Part shown: in pieces, positions 1-6,226 of the stretch | How the letters are laid out: each line of letters opens with the position of its first letter | How positions within the stretch are numbered: position 1 is the stretch's first letter | Source: Flavobacterium sp. | GTDB taxonomy: Bacteria > Bacteroidota > Bacteroidia > Flavobacteriales > Flavobacteriaceae | NCBI RefSeq assembly: GCF_020217025.1 | Contig: NZ_JAIWOF010000166.1 | Location: forward strand, 1-10,000 | Length of the DNA: 10,000 bases | Reading direction: 5' to 3' | Notes under the pieces: model-generated | What the model was told of the DNA's origin: nothing | Databases searched by the model: none | The model's input: the letters and a program-made list of their open reading frames with translations, nothing else | Program-made: the position numbers and the translations under genes

Positions 1-84
1 TTTTATGAATAGTTAATTCTTTCTCTTGCGAAAAACAAAAGTTAACAAACAATAAAAAGAATATTATTTTTTTCATTTTTATGT

Positions 85-107
85 GATTTCTCCTCTGTCG
101 AAATGAC
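85..107. repeat. REP-like dispersed intergenic repeat (GTCATTTCGAC type)
   Basis: On the minus strand this stretch reads GTCATTTCGAC followed by AGAGGAGAAATC. It has the small inverted core GTC-ATTTC-GAC. From memory, GTCATTTCGAC followed by a purine-rich GGAGAAATC segment is a common dispersed intergenic repeat in Flavobacteriia genomes. Only one copy is present in the window, so the repeat status rests on recognition, not on a comparison made here. It lies between the DUF1015 stop codon and whatever gene is to the left. Confidence 0.45.
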
Positions 108-152
108 AAAGTTGTGTCTTTTTTCTTTTCTCTTGCTTCTTTTCTCTAAAAA

Positions 153-1373
153 CTATAACTCATAAACAACCAAACCGCTTCTAAACTTCGGTTCAATATA
201 GGTTGATTTTGGAGGCATGATTAAATTGTTATCGGCTAATGCTTTGATTTCGTTAATATCGGAAGGGTAGAGCATGAAGCCTACTTCAAATTCGCCTTCG
301 TCAATTAAATCTTTTATAACGGATATCGATTGCTTTCCTGGAATGTAATCAATGCGTTCGTCGTTTCTTAAATCTTCGATTCCTAATAATGGGAAAAGGA
401 CTTTGTCGTATAAAATTTGAGCATCTAAATTATCTAAAATAGAAGCTTGCTGGTGATTTTCTTTTTTGTAGAACAAAGCGTAAAAACTTCCGTCCAAGTA
501 CATTCCAAATTCAAACTTGTTTTGGGGTTTCCAAATTTCTTGGTCTTTAGCCACAATGACGAAATGTTCTGATAATTTTTTAATAAAAGTATCTTTAGAT
601 AATCCATTCAAATCGCGAATCAAGCGGTTGAATTCGTAAATTTTCACATTACTTTCAGCAATTAAGAAACTCATGAAATAATTCAGATTTTCGTTTCCTA
701 AATGTTTGTCTTGCTCGAACAACAATTCCGCCGAAGCCGAACGATGATGTCCATCCGCAATATATAAATTGGGAATATTTTCGAAATGTTCTTGCAACCA
801 ATCAACTTCACTTTGGGTATCAATTTTCCAAAGTGTGTGTTTTTCTTTATTGGTTGTCGAATATTCGTAAACTGGTTTGCTCTTTTTTCGTAACGCAATA
901 AACGTATTGATTGCTACACTATCAGGATAGGTAATCAAAACAGGCTCGGTATTGAAATTGGTTTGATGCAGATAGTCTTTGAACAATTCTACGCGATATT
1001 GCAACGTATCTTCGTGCTTTTTGATGACGTTATTTTGGTAATCTTTCACCGAAGTTCCCGCAATAATTCCAGTAAAAGTCTGTCCTTTTGACTGGATTTC
1101 GTACAGATAAAAAACAGGATGTTCTTCTTCAATAAGAATTTGATCGTGTTTGAAATCTTGATATTTATTGGCAACGGCTTTAAAACGCTTTTCCCAAGAC
1201 ACTTTTTGCGCATTGGCATAAGCAGGATGAATCACATGTAAAAACGAATACGGATTGAAATCCAACCAAGCAGCAAGCTCAGCCGAACTATAATCGTCAT
1301 AGGTTCTACAGGTTACCAATGCCACTTTATCTGGCGCTGGACGTACTGCTTTGAAAGGTTTTATTTTGGCCAT
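153..1373 (-). CDS. DUF1015 family protein
   Basis: This 406-residue protein is a full-length DUF1015 member of unknown biochemical function, predicted cytoplasmic (no signal peptide or membrane segment). Family marks are the N-terminal KPFKAVRP (residues 5-12), KKHEDT (118-123), the conserved DGHHR signature (207-211, context YIADGHHRSASA), and a C-terminal MPPKSTYIEPK followed by SGLVVYEL. The ATG at 1373 is chosen because homologues start just before KPFKAVRP. It is the last gene of a minus-strand run after a Gfo/Idh oxidoreductase and a 3-hydroxybutyryl-CoA dehydrogenase, and is separated from the latter by 65 bp holding an inverted repeat. I see no TAnnTTTG promoter of its own. From memory, Bacteroidota homologues often sit beside serA and serC, which would fall to the left of the window. 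DGHHR resembles motifs in ParB/Srx-fold enzymes such as the SerK serine kinases; a related role is only a hypothesis. Confidence 0.9.
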   Translation of the reverse strand: MAKIKPFKAVRPAPDKVALVTCRTYDDYSSAELAAWLDFNPYSFLHVIHPAYANAQKVSWEKRFKAVANKYQDFKHDQILIEEEHPVFYLYEIQSKGQTFTGIIAGTSVKDYQNNVIKKHEDTLQYRVELFKDYLHQTNFNTEPVLITYPDSVAINTFIALRKKSKPVYEYSTTNKEKHTLWKIDTQSEVDWLQEHFENIPNLYIADGHHRSASAELLFEQDKHLGNENLNYFMSFLIAESNVKIYEFNRLIRDLNGLSKDTFIKKLSEHFVIVAKDQEIWKPQNKFEFGMYLDGSFYALFYKKENHQQASILDNLDAQILYDKVLFPLLGIEDLRNDERIDYIPGKQSISVIKDLIDEGEFEVGFMLYPSDINEIKALADNNLIMPPKSTYIEPKFRSGLVVYEL

Positions 1374-1379
1374 TTTTGA

Positions 1380-1430
1380 GTGATTAGTAATTAGTGATTA
1401 GTAACTAGCTATTCACTAATTACTAATCAC
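1380..1430. repeat. Perfect 18-bp inverted repeat with internal 14-bp tandem units
   Basis: The left arm GTGATTAGTAATTAGTGA (1380-1397) is exactly complementary to the right arm TCACTAATTACTAATCAC (1413-1430), with a 15-bp loop. The left side also contains two tandem 14-mers, GTGATTAGTAATTA and GTGATTAGTAACTA, that differ at one base. The structure fills the gap between two minus-strand genes. No T-run follows the stem in the direction of transcription, so it does not look like an intrinsic terminator. It resembles AT-rich palindromic intergenic repeats seen in Flavobacterium genomes and could act as an mRNA stabiliser or be a non-autonomous repeat. Confidence 0.85.
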
Positions 1431-1438
1431 TTTTCACT

Positions 1439-2329
1439 TTATTTAGAAAATTGTTTCGAAACTTTCTCTGCTTTTTTGCTTTCTGAGTAATCGTAGAAAC
1501 CTTCTCCAGATTTAACGCCTAATTTTCCAGCCATTACCATGTTTACTAATAACGGACAAGGAGCATATTTTGGGTTTTTGAATCCGTCGTACATTACGTT
1601 TAAGATTGACAAACAAACGTCTAATCCGATGAAGTCAGCTAATTGTAATGGTCCCATTGGGTGTGCCATTCCTAATTTCATAACCGTATCGATTTCGTAA
1701 ACACCACCAACACCATTGTATAACGTTTCGATAGCTTCGTTAATCATTGGCATTAAAATTCGGTTGGCTACGAAACCAGGATAATCGTTAACTTCTGTTG
1801 GAGTTTTTCCTAATTTCACAGATAAATCCATGATGATTTTCGTAACTTCATCTGAAGTGTTATATCCACGGATGATTTCTACCAATTTCATAATCGGCAC
1901 CGGATTCATAAAGTGCATTCCGATTACGCGCTCTGGATGAACTACGTTAGCCGCAATTTGAGTAATAGAAATTGAAGAAGTATTCGTAGCTAAAATTACG
2001 TTATGATCGCAAACTTCACTCAATTGTTTGAAGATGTTGAATTTCAATTGTACGTTTTCTGTAGCAGCTTCCACAACTAAATCACATCCTACAACGCCAT
2101 CTTTAACGTCGGTATACGTGATAATATTTCCGATAGTTTTATGTTTGTCTTCTTCGGTGATACTTCCTTTAGCTACCATTCTGTCAAGGTTTGCAGCGAT
2201 AGTTGCCATTCCCTTTTCTAATGATTTTTCTGAAATATCGATTAATTTTACGGTAAATCCGCTTTGCGCGAAAGTATGAGCAATTCCGTTACCCATAGTT
2301 CCTGCTCCGATTACTGCGATTGTGTTCAT
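1439..2329 (-). CDS. 3-hydroxybutyryl-CoA dehydrogenase (3-hydroxyacyl-CoA dehydrogenase family)
   Basis: This 296-residue cytoplasmic enzyme reversibly oxidises (S)-3-hydroxyacyl-CoA to 3-oxoacyl-CoA with NAD(P), in short-chain fatty-acid or butanoate metabolism. The N-terminal Rossmann domain starts with GAGTMGNG (8-15), followed by VVEAATEN (85-92) and NTSSISIT (116-123). The catalytic histidine is H139 in GMHFMNP, with E151 of LVEII as its likely partner. The C-terminal helical domain begins near DYPGFVANRIL (182-192), includes AHPMGPLQLADFIGLD, and ends with the family motif GEGFYDY (275-281). About 285-300 residues is usual for the single-domain bacterial enzyme, so it is complete. It starts at the ATG 26 bp after the stop of the upstream Gfo/Idh gene, with no promoter seen between, so the two are probably cotranscribed. 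Names such as hbd, paaH or fadB2 cannot be separated from sequence alone. Confidence 0.95.
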   Translation of the reverse strand: MNTIAVIGAGTMGNGIAHTFAQSGFTVKLIDISEKSLEKGMATIAANLDRMVAKGSITEEDKHKTIGNIITYTDVKDGVVGCDLVVEAATENVQLKFNIFKQLSEVCDHNVILATNTSSISITQIAANVVHPERVIGMHFMNPVPIMKLVEIIRGYNTSDEVTKIIMDLSVKLGKTPTEVNDYPGFVANRILMPMINEAIETLYNGVGGVYEIDTVMKLGMAHPMGPLQLADFIGLDVCLSILNVMYDGFKNPKYAPCPLLVNMVMAGKLGVKSGEGFYDYSESKKAEKVSKQFSK

Positions 2330-2355
2330 TGTTTTATTTTAGGTTTGTTTGGTTT

Positions 2356-3327
2356 TTATTTTCTTTCGTTCATGCACTCAATAATTTGATACGCCACACG
2401 AAGTGCTTCGGTACCATCTTCTAAAGTTACGATTGGAGTGGTATTGTTGTTGATGGCATCTGCGAAAGTTTCTAATTCGTCTAAAATAGCGTTATTAGCA
2501 TCCACTTGTGGATTATCAAAGTAGATTTGTTTTTTTACACCTTCTGCATTTTGTAAAATCATGTCGAAATCGCCTGGAACTTCGGGTGCGTCTTTCATGC
2601 GGACCACTTCGCATACTTTATCCAAATAATCCACCGAAATGTAAGCGTCTTTTTGGAAGAAACGCGATTTACGCATGTTTTTCATGGAAATTCGACTTGA
2701 AGTAATGTTAGCTACACAACCGTTTTCGAATTCAATACGTGCATTCGAAATGTCGGGAGAATCTGAAATTACAGCAACACCACTAGCATTAACTGATTTT
2801 ACTTTCGATTTTACCACACTCAAAATCGCATCAATATCGTGAATCATCAAGTCCAAAACCACAGGAACATCCGTACCACGAGGATTGAATTCTGCTAAAC
2901 GATGCGTTTCAATAAACATCGGATTGTTAATTTTATCTTTCACAGCAGTAAACGCTGGATTGAATCTTTCCACGTGACCCACTTGCCCTTTTACATTATA
3001 TTTATTTGCTAAAGCGATAATTTCTTCGGCTTCGGCAACAGTATTTGAAATTGGTTTCTCGATGAAAATGTGCTTTCCAGCTTCGATAACTTGTTTGGCA
3101 CATTCAAAATGTTGCATCGTTGGTGTTACAATATCTACTACATCAACTGCAGCAATTAATTCGGCAATAGAATCGAATTTGTTATAACCAAATTCGGCTG
3201 CTACTTTATTGGCGTTTTCTTCAAAAGCGTCGTAAAAGCCAACTAATTCATATTTTTCAGATTGATTTAATAATCGCAAATGTATTTTTCCAAGGTGACC
3301 TGCACCTAAAACTCCCACTTTTAGCAT
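2356..3327 (-). CDS. Gfo/Idh/MocA family NAD(P)-dependent oxidoreductase
   Basis: This 323-residue protein is a soluble sugar or cyclitol dehydrogenase of the Gfo/Idh/MocA superfamily. The Rossmann dinucleotide motif GAGHLG lies at 8-13, the family signature EKP at 90-92 (context IFIEKPIS), GHVERFNP at 117-124, and DLMIHD at 159-164, with H163 as the likely catalytic-region histidine. The C-terminal alpha/beta domain extends to the end, with DGTEALR near 304-310. The GHVERFNP and DLMIHDID motifs recall members acting on UDP-N-acetylglucosamine-type sugars (GnnA-like), but substrate assignment is tentative. It is the first gene of the minus-strand run leading to the hydroxybutyryl-CoA dehydrogenase and DUF1015 genes. 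A good promoter lies just upstream, which gives a leader of roughly 10 bases. Confidence 0.93.
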   Translation of the reverse strand: MLKVGVLGAGHLGKIHLRLLNQSEKYELVGFYDAFEENANKVAAEFGYNKFDSIAELIAAVDVVDIVTPTMQHFECAKQVIEAGKHIFIEKPISNTVAEAEEIIALANKYNVKGQVGHVERFNPAFTAVKDKINNPMFIETHRLAEFNPRGTDVPVVLDLMIHDIDAILSVVKSKVKSVNASGVAVISDSPDISNARIEFENGCVANITSSRISMKNMRKSRFFQKDAYISVDYLDKVCEVVRMKDAPEVPGDFDMILQNAEGVKKQIYFDNPQVDANNAILDELETFADAINNNTTPIVTLEDGTEALRVAYQIIECMNERK

Positions 3328-3343
3328 AAAAAATTAATTTTAT

Positions 3344-3373
3344 CAAAAGTACGATTTTAGTTGAAAGTGCAAA
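3344..3373 (-). promoter_or_regulatory. Promoter of the Gfo/Idh-hydroxybutyryl-CoA dehydrogenase unit
   Basis: Read on the minus strand, the -7 element TACTTTTG (3344-3351) matches the Bacteroidota consensus TAnnTTTG. A -33 TTTG (3370-3373) lies 18 bp upstream. Transcription would start near 3338, about 10 bases before the ATG at 3327. It is the only promoter in the window where both elements are clear. Confidence 0.7.
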
Positions 3374-3470
3374 AGATTAAATTCCGAAACTTCTTAAAAA
3401 AGTTAGTTTATTTTCTGATTTGTTTTTTGAGATTTTAAAGCTATTTTTACCCAAACAAAATCATCCCAAA

Positions 3471-4112
3471 TTGAAAGATACTAATAAACATCAAGGACTT
3501 AGAAATCAGTTGGTAAAGCAATTGGAAGAAAAAGGAATTACCGATAAAAACGTGTTAGCGGCTATTGGAAAAATTCCGCGTCATTTGTTTTTAGATTCTA
3601 GTTTTGAAAATTTTGCTTATCAAGATAAAGCGTTTCCAATTGAAGCGGGTCAAACTATTTCCCAACCTTATACTGTGGCGTTTCAAACGCAATTATTAGA
3701 AGTGGAAAAAGACCATAAAATTTTAGAAATTGGAACCGGAAGTGGTTATCAAACCGCTGTTTTGTGTATGATGGGAGCCAAAGTATATTCGGTAGAAAGA
3801 CAAAATAAATTGTTTAAAATCACTTCGAATTTGTTACCTAAATTGAATATTCGACCAAAATATTTATCGTTTGGAGATGGTTACAAAGGTTTACCAGAAT
3901 ATGCGCCTTTCGACGGAATTATTGTGACAGCTGGTGCTCCGTTTATCCCACAACCTTTGATGGCACAATTAAAAATAGGAGGTAGGTTAGTAATTCCAGT
4001 TGGAGAAAAAGAACAAATCATGACCTTGCTGATTCGTAAAAACGAAACCCAATTTGAGAAACACGAATTTGGTGATTTTAGATTTGTGCCTTTACTTGAA
4101 AACAAAAACTAA
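3471..4112 (+). CDS. pcm: Protein-L-isoaspartate(D-aspartate) O-methyltransferase
   Basis: This cytoplasmic repair enzyme methylates isoaspartyl residues of damaged proteins using S-adenosylmethionine. The PCMT signature QTISQPY is at residues 61-67, SAM-binding motif I EIGTGSGYQTAVL at 86-98, SVER ending the second strand at 107-110, and the GDGYKGLPEYAPFD region at 136-148. The C-terminal GGRLVIPVGE is typical. I place the start at TTG 3471, giving 213 residues beginning MKDTNKHQGLRNQL, because flavobacterial homologues as I remember them begin there and have this length. The frame is open upstream to another TTG at 3420, which would add 17 residues (FFEILKLFLPKQNHPK after the start) with no family resemblance. 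No ATG start is available. The stop abuts the stop of the convergent XRE gene with no base between. Confidence 0.93.
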   Translation: MKDTNKHQGLRNQLVKQLEEKGITDKNVLAAIGKIPRHLFLDSSFENFAYQDKAFPIEAGQTISQPYTVAFQTQLLEVEKDHKILEIGTGSGYQTAVLCMMGAKVYSVERQNKLFKITSNLLPKLNIRPKYLSFGDGYKGLPEYAPFDGIIVTAGAPFIPQPLMAQLKIGGRLVIPVGEKEQIMTLLIRKNETQFEKHEFGDFRFVPLLENKN

Positions 4113-4135
4113 TTAGCGAAGGTTCGTTAATTTTT
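4111..4135. terminator. Hairpin terminator shared by pcm and the XRE gene
   Basis: AATTAGCGAA (4111-4120) pairs with TTCGTTAATT (4123-4132) with one G-U wobble in the plus-strand transcript, and a T-run to 4135 follows. That is an intrinsic terminator for pcm. It lies inside the last codons and the stop of the XRE gene. On the minus strand the wobble becomes an A-C mismatch, but the stem is followed by GTTTTTG, so it may also end smpB-XRE transcripts. The nominal loop is only two bases, so the outermost loop pair is probably open. Confidence 0.6.
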
Positions 4136-4475
4136 GTTTCAAAATTTCTAACTCGTCCAAGATGGAAGTGATTTCTTTTTCTTTAGAAGAATTACCGACT
4201 TCAATTCCTTTTTCTTGAAGAATTTCGGTGATGGCTTGAATGGCAAATGGATTTAAATCGAAGTTATGATCTAATTTCACTTTATACCAAGCTACTAATA
4301 AAGGTTTCAAATCGATTTCTAAAATTTGGGCAAGCGTTTGAATTTGTTTTTTGGTTGGAATACGAAATCCGTTTTCAAACTTACTAATCAAAGCTTGGTC
4401 GATTTTTGCGATTTCTGCTAACTTTCTGGTTGAAAGTTCTTTATCTATTCGAGCTTGTTTTAAAATTTCTTTCAT
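4113..4475 (-). CDS. XRE-family helix-turn-helix transcriptional regulator
   Basis: This 120-residue protein has an N-terminal Cro/C1-type HTH at about residues 3-57. The recognition part is RKLAEIAKIDQALISKFENG, followed by RIPTKKQIQTLAQILEID. After it comes LLVAWYKVKLDH (59-70) and a mostly helical tail with a coiled-coil-like C-terminal segment (EITSILDELEILKQKL). HTH followed by an LLVAW-like helix resembles small controller-type XRE proteins found beside DNA methyltransferases, but no methyltransferase or nuclease is here. It begins 10 bp after smpB and has no visible promoter, so it is probably cotranscribed with smpB. Its stop codon touches the convergent pcm stop. The target is unknown. 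I see no palindrome in the smpB upstream region that would clearly be its operator. Confidence 0.88.
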   Translation of the reverse strand: MKEILKQARIDKELSTRKLAEIAKIDQALISKFENGFRIPTKKQIQTLAQILEIDLKPLLVAWYKVKLDHNFDLNPFAIQAITEILQEKGIEVGNSSKEKEITSILDELEILKQKLTNLR

Positions 4476-4485
4476 AAAAGTATGA

Positions 4486-4938
4486 TTAGAAACTTTTCTT
4501 AATTCGGTCGATATCGCGTTTGGTATCTTGTTCTTTTAACGATTCACGTTTGTCGTAATTCTTTTTACCACGACATAGCGCAATATCTAGCTTTGCTAAC
4601 CCTTTTTCATTGGTAAACAAACGAAGCGGAACAATGGTTAGTCCTTTATTATCAGAATCTTTATCGAGTTTTTTTAGTTCGCGTTTATTCAATAATAATT
4701 TACGCTCACTTTTTGCTTTGTGATTGTAATGCGTACCATATAAATATTCCTCAATGTGTGAATTAATTACGAATAATTCGCCATCATGAAATTCGCAAAA
4801 ACTTTCAGCAATAGAAGCTTTTCCGAGACGAATTGATTTGATTTCGGTTCCGGTTAAAACGATTCCAGCGGTATATCTGTCTAAAATTTCGTAATCGAAT
4901 TTAGCTCTTTTATTAAGTATGTTAACTGTCTTTTGCAT
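4486..4938 (-). CDS. smpB: SsrA-binding protein SmpB
   Basis: SmpB binds tmRNA and brings it to stalled ribosomes for trans-translation; it acts in the cytoplasm. From ATG 4938 the protein has 150 residues starting [18 protein letters not shown]. Family marks are GTEIKSIR (30-37), [16 protein letters not shown], the basic [15 protein letters not shown] region, and the tail [20 protein letters not shown] leading into [11 protein letters not shown], which enters the empty mRNA channel. An in-frame GTG at 4947 would add three residues (MVL), but it falls within a -7 promoter element (4947-4954), so the ATG is preferred. The gene is divergent from the OmpW porin gene and followed after 10 bp by an XRE regulator. 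No ssrA gene is visible in the window. Confidence 0.97.
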   Translation of the reverse strand: MQKTVNILNKRAKFDYEILDRYTAGIVLTGTEIKSIRLGKASIAESFCEFHDGELFVINSHIEEYLYGTHYNHKAKSERKLLLNKRELKKLDKDSDNKGLTIVPLRLFTNEKGLAKLDIALCRGKKNYDKRESLKEQDTKRDIDRIKKSF

Positions 4939-4946
4939 AAGGACCA

Positions 4947-4954
4947 CAAATGTA
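4947..4954 (-). promoter_or_regulatory. -7 element of the smpB promoter
   Basis: On the minus strand this reads TACATTTG, an exact match to TAnnTTTG. It ends only eight bases before the smpB ATG at 4938, so the transcript would start within a few bases of the start codon. No clear -33 TTTG is found 18-21 bp upstream. Confidence 0.5.
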
Positions 4955-5044
4955 AATTAAAATTACAGTATTAAAAAAAGATAATTACAGATTAATATTT
5001 TTTAATCTATGATTTATATCAGTTTTTAGGGTTTTACATCTGAA

Positions 5045-5052
5045 TATCTTTG
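5045..5052 (+). promoter_or_regulatory. -7 element of the OmpW-family porin promoter
   Basis: TATCTTTG matches TAnnTTTG exactly and lies 26 bp before the ATG at 5079. The likely -33 region is a T-rich stretch (5023-5027) with no exact TTG. The leader ends in an A-rich run before the start, as is usual in Bacteroidota. Confidence 0.6.
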
Positions 5053-5078
5053 ACTCATAATTTTAAACTAAATAAAAA

Positions 5079-5753
5079 ATGAGAAAAATAGTTTTTGCTT
5101 TGATGGCAATGTCATTAATGACAGTAAATTTTGTAAATGCACAAGACAAAGAAACAAAAGAAGAATCAAAATCAAATGAATTTAAAAGATGGCAAGTTCG
5201 ATTAAGAGCAGTTGGAGTTGCTCCAGATGAAAGTGCTAAAATTGGTATTATTGGGGGTGATGTTGCAATCTCGAATGCTTTAATTCCTGAATTAGACTTC
5301 ACTTATTTCTTTACAGAACATTTTGCGGCGGAATTAATTTTAGGAACTGCAAAACATGATGTAAAAGCTGTTAATACTGCTGCTGGTAATGTAGATTTAG
5401 GAAGTGTTTGGTTATTGCCTCCAACATTAACGGCTCAATATCATTTTTATACATCAGATAAAAAAGTTTTCAAACCTTATATCGGAGCTGGTGTAAATTA
5501 TACTTTGTTTTACAATGTTAAATCAGGTGCAGTTGCCGATGTAAAATATGATAATGCATTAGGATATGCAGCTCAAGTAGGTTTTGACTTAATGTTAGAT
5601 GATACATTTTTCATAAACGTAGACGCTAAACGTTTATTTTTAAGCACTGACGTAACGGTTGACGCTTCAAATTTAGCTCCTGGATTGAGTATTCCTGCTA
5701 CAGTTGACATTGATCCTTGGTTGTTTGGTGTTGGTGTTGGAATGAAGTTCTAA
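5079..5753 (+). CDS. OmpW-family outer-membrane beta-barrel protein
   Basis: This 224-residue protein has a Sec signal peptide (positive R2-K3, hydrophobic core, cleavage expected after VNA at residue 21, leaving Gln as N-terminus). A short charged linker (DKETKEESKSNEFKR) leads into a barrel of alternating hydrophobic strands. OmpW features are WQVRLRAVGVAPDES at the first strand, WLLPPTLTAQYHF, KPYIGAGVNYTLFY, and the end DPWLFGVGVGMKF with the terminal Phe typical of BAM substrates. OmpW proteins are eight-stranded barrels proposed to pass small hydrophobic compounds across the outer membrane. The substrate here is unknown. The gene has its own promoter and a strong terminator, so it is probably monocistronic. 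Confidence 0.92.
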   Translation: MRKIVFALMAMSLMTVNFVNAQDKETKEESKSNEFKRWQVRLRAVGVAPDESAKIGIIGGDVAISNALIPELDFTYFFTEHFAAELILGTAKHDVKAVNTAAGNVDLGSVWLLPPTLTAQYHFYTSDKKVFKPYIGAGVNYTLFYNVKSGAVADVKYDNALGYAAQVGFDLMLDDTFFINVDAKRLFLSTDVTVDASNLAPGLSIPATVDIDPWLFGVGVGMKF

Positions 5754-5778
5754 AAGCTTATCGGTTAGTTTTAATCTT

Positions 5779-5811
5779 AAAGAGATTACTCTAGGGTAGT
5801 CTCTTTTTTTT
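5779..5811 (+). terminator. Intrinsic terminator of the OmpW-family gene
   Basis: AAAGAGATTAC (5779-5789) pairs with GTAGTCTCTTT (5796-5806) through 11 pairs including one G-U, with loop TCTAGG, followed by a run of Ts to 5811. It starts 25 bp after the porin stop codon. Confidence 0.9.
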
Positions 5812-5926
5812 GGCATGTATTTTAAAGTTAGCTTAAATAATGCTTAAGCCCTGAAATAAAAGAGAAAAAAGTAATTTTATTTAGTTTTTTTTTATAATTT
5901 TATTTGACTAACCTAACTAATGAACT

Positions 5927-6208
5927 ATGAATACAATATTTGAATTAATCGACAAAGAAATAATTACATCTTTAAATTTTCCAAAAGAAGATGTATTAGA
6001 AGATAAAGAAGATATCGCGGAACGCAGAAATGATTTAGATAGAGCACTTTCTTTGGGTAACCTAGAGCATGTTAAGATTAAAATTTATTTTGAAGATGAC
6101 ATGTCAAAAAAAATGGTAGAAACTACTATTTGGGGAGTTACAGATAGCCGAGTTATTTTAAAACAAGGTGTTGTAATTCCAGTAAATAGGATACATAAAA
6201 TTGTTTAA
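5927..6208 (+). CDS. Conserved small acidic protein of unknown function
   Basis: I cannot assign a function to this 93-residue protein. It has no signal peptide or membrane segment, so it should be cytoplasmic. Residues 1-45 are acidic and probably helical (FPKEDVLEDKEDIAERRNDL, then ALSLGNLEH). Residues 48-93 alternate like beta-strands (VKIKIYFED, VETTIWGVTDSRVILKQG, VVIPVNRIHKIV), suggesting a small beta-sheet or SH3-like half. I recall similar short proteins in other flavobacteria, always uncharacterised. The ATG at 5927 is the only sensible start. Upstream, TTTATTTG (5899-5906) is a one-mismatch version of the -7 element. The exported Lys-rich protein gene follows after 18 bp, so the two are likely cotranscribed. 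Confidence 0.82.
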   Translation: MNTIFELIDKEIITSLNFPKEDVLEDKEDIAERRNDLDRALSLGNLEHVKIKIYFEDDMSKKMVETTIWGVTDSRVILKQGVVIPVNRIHKIV

Positions 6209-6226
6209 TTTAATATTTGATTTCTT

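Noticed and set aside
20..136. Direct repeats TTTCTCTTGC at 20-29 and 127-136 flanking the REP-like element
   Set aside because: The whole region is pyrimidine-rich, so a 10-base match is plausible by chance; the distance and lack of further symmetry do not support a target-site duplication.
2028..2279. Plus-strand open frame inside the 3-hydroxybutyryl-CoA dehydrogenase gene
   Set aside because: It is fully antisense to a conserved Rossmann domain and has no family resemblance.
4939..4947. GTG start for smpB giving a 153-residue protein
   Set aside because: The three extra residues are not part of the family and the codon overlaps an exact -7 promoter element; the ATG at 4938 is better.
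5831..5851. GCTTAA repeated with a GCTTAAGC palindrome in the gap after the porin gene
   Set aside because: It is short, AT-rich and isolated, with no partner copy elsewhere in the window; not enough for an operator call.
5899..5906. TTTATTTG as a -7 promoter element for the 93-residue protein gene
   Set aside because: It misses the conserved A of TAnnTTTG and no -33 element is evident, so it is mentioned only within the gene entry.
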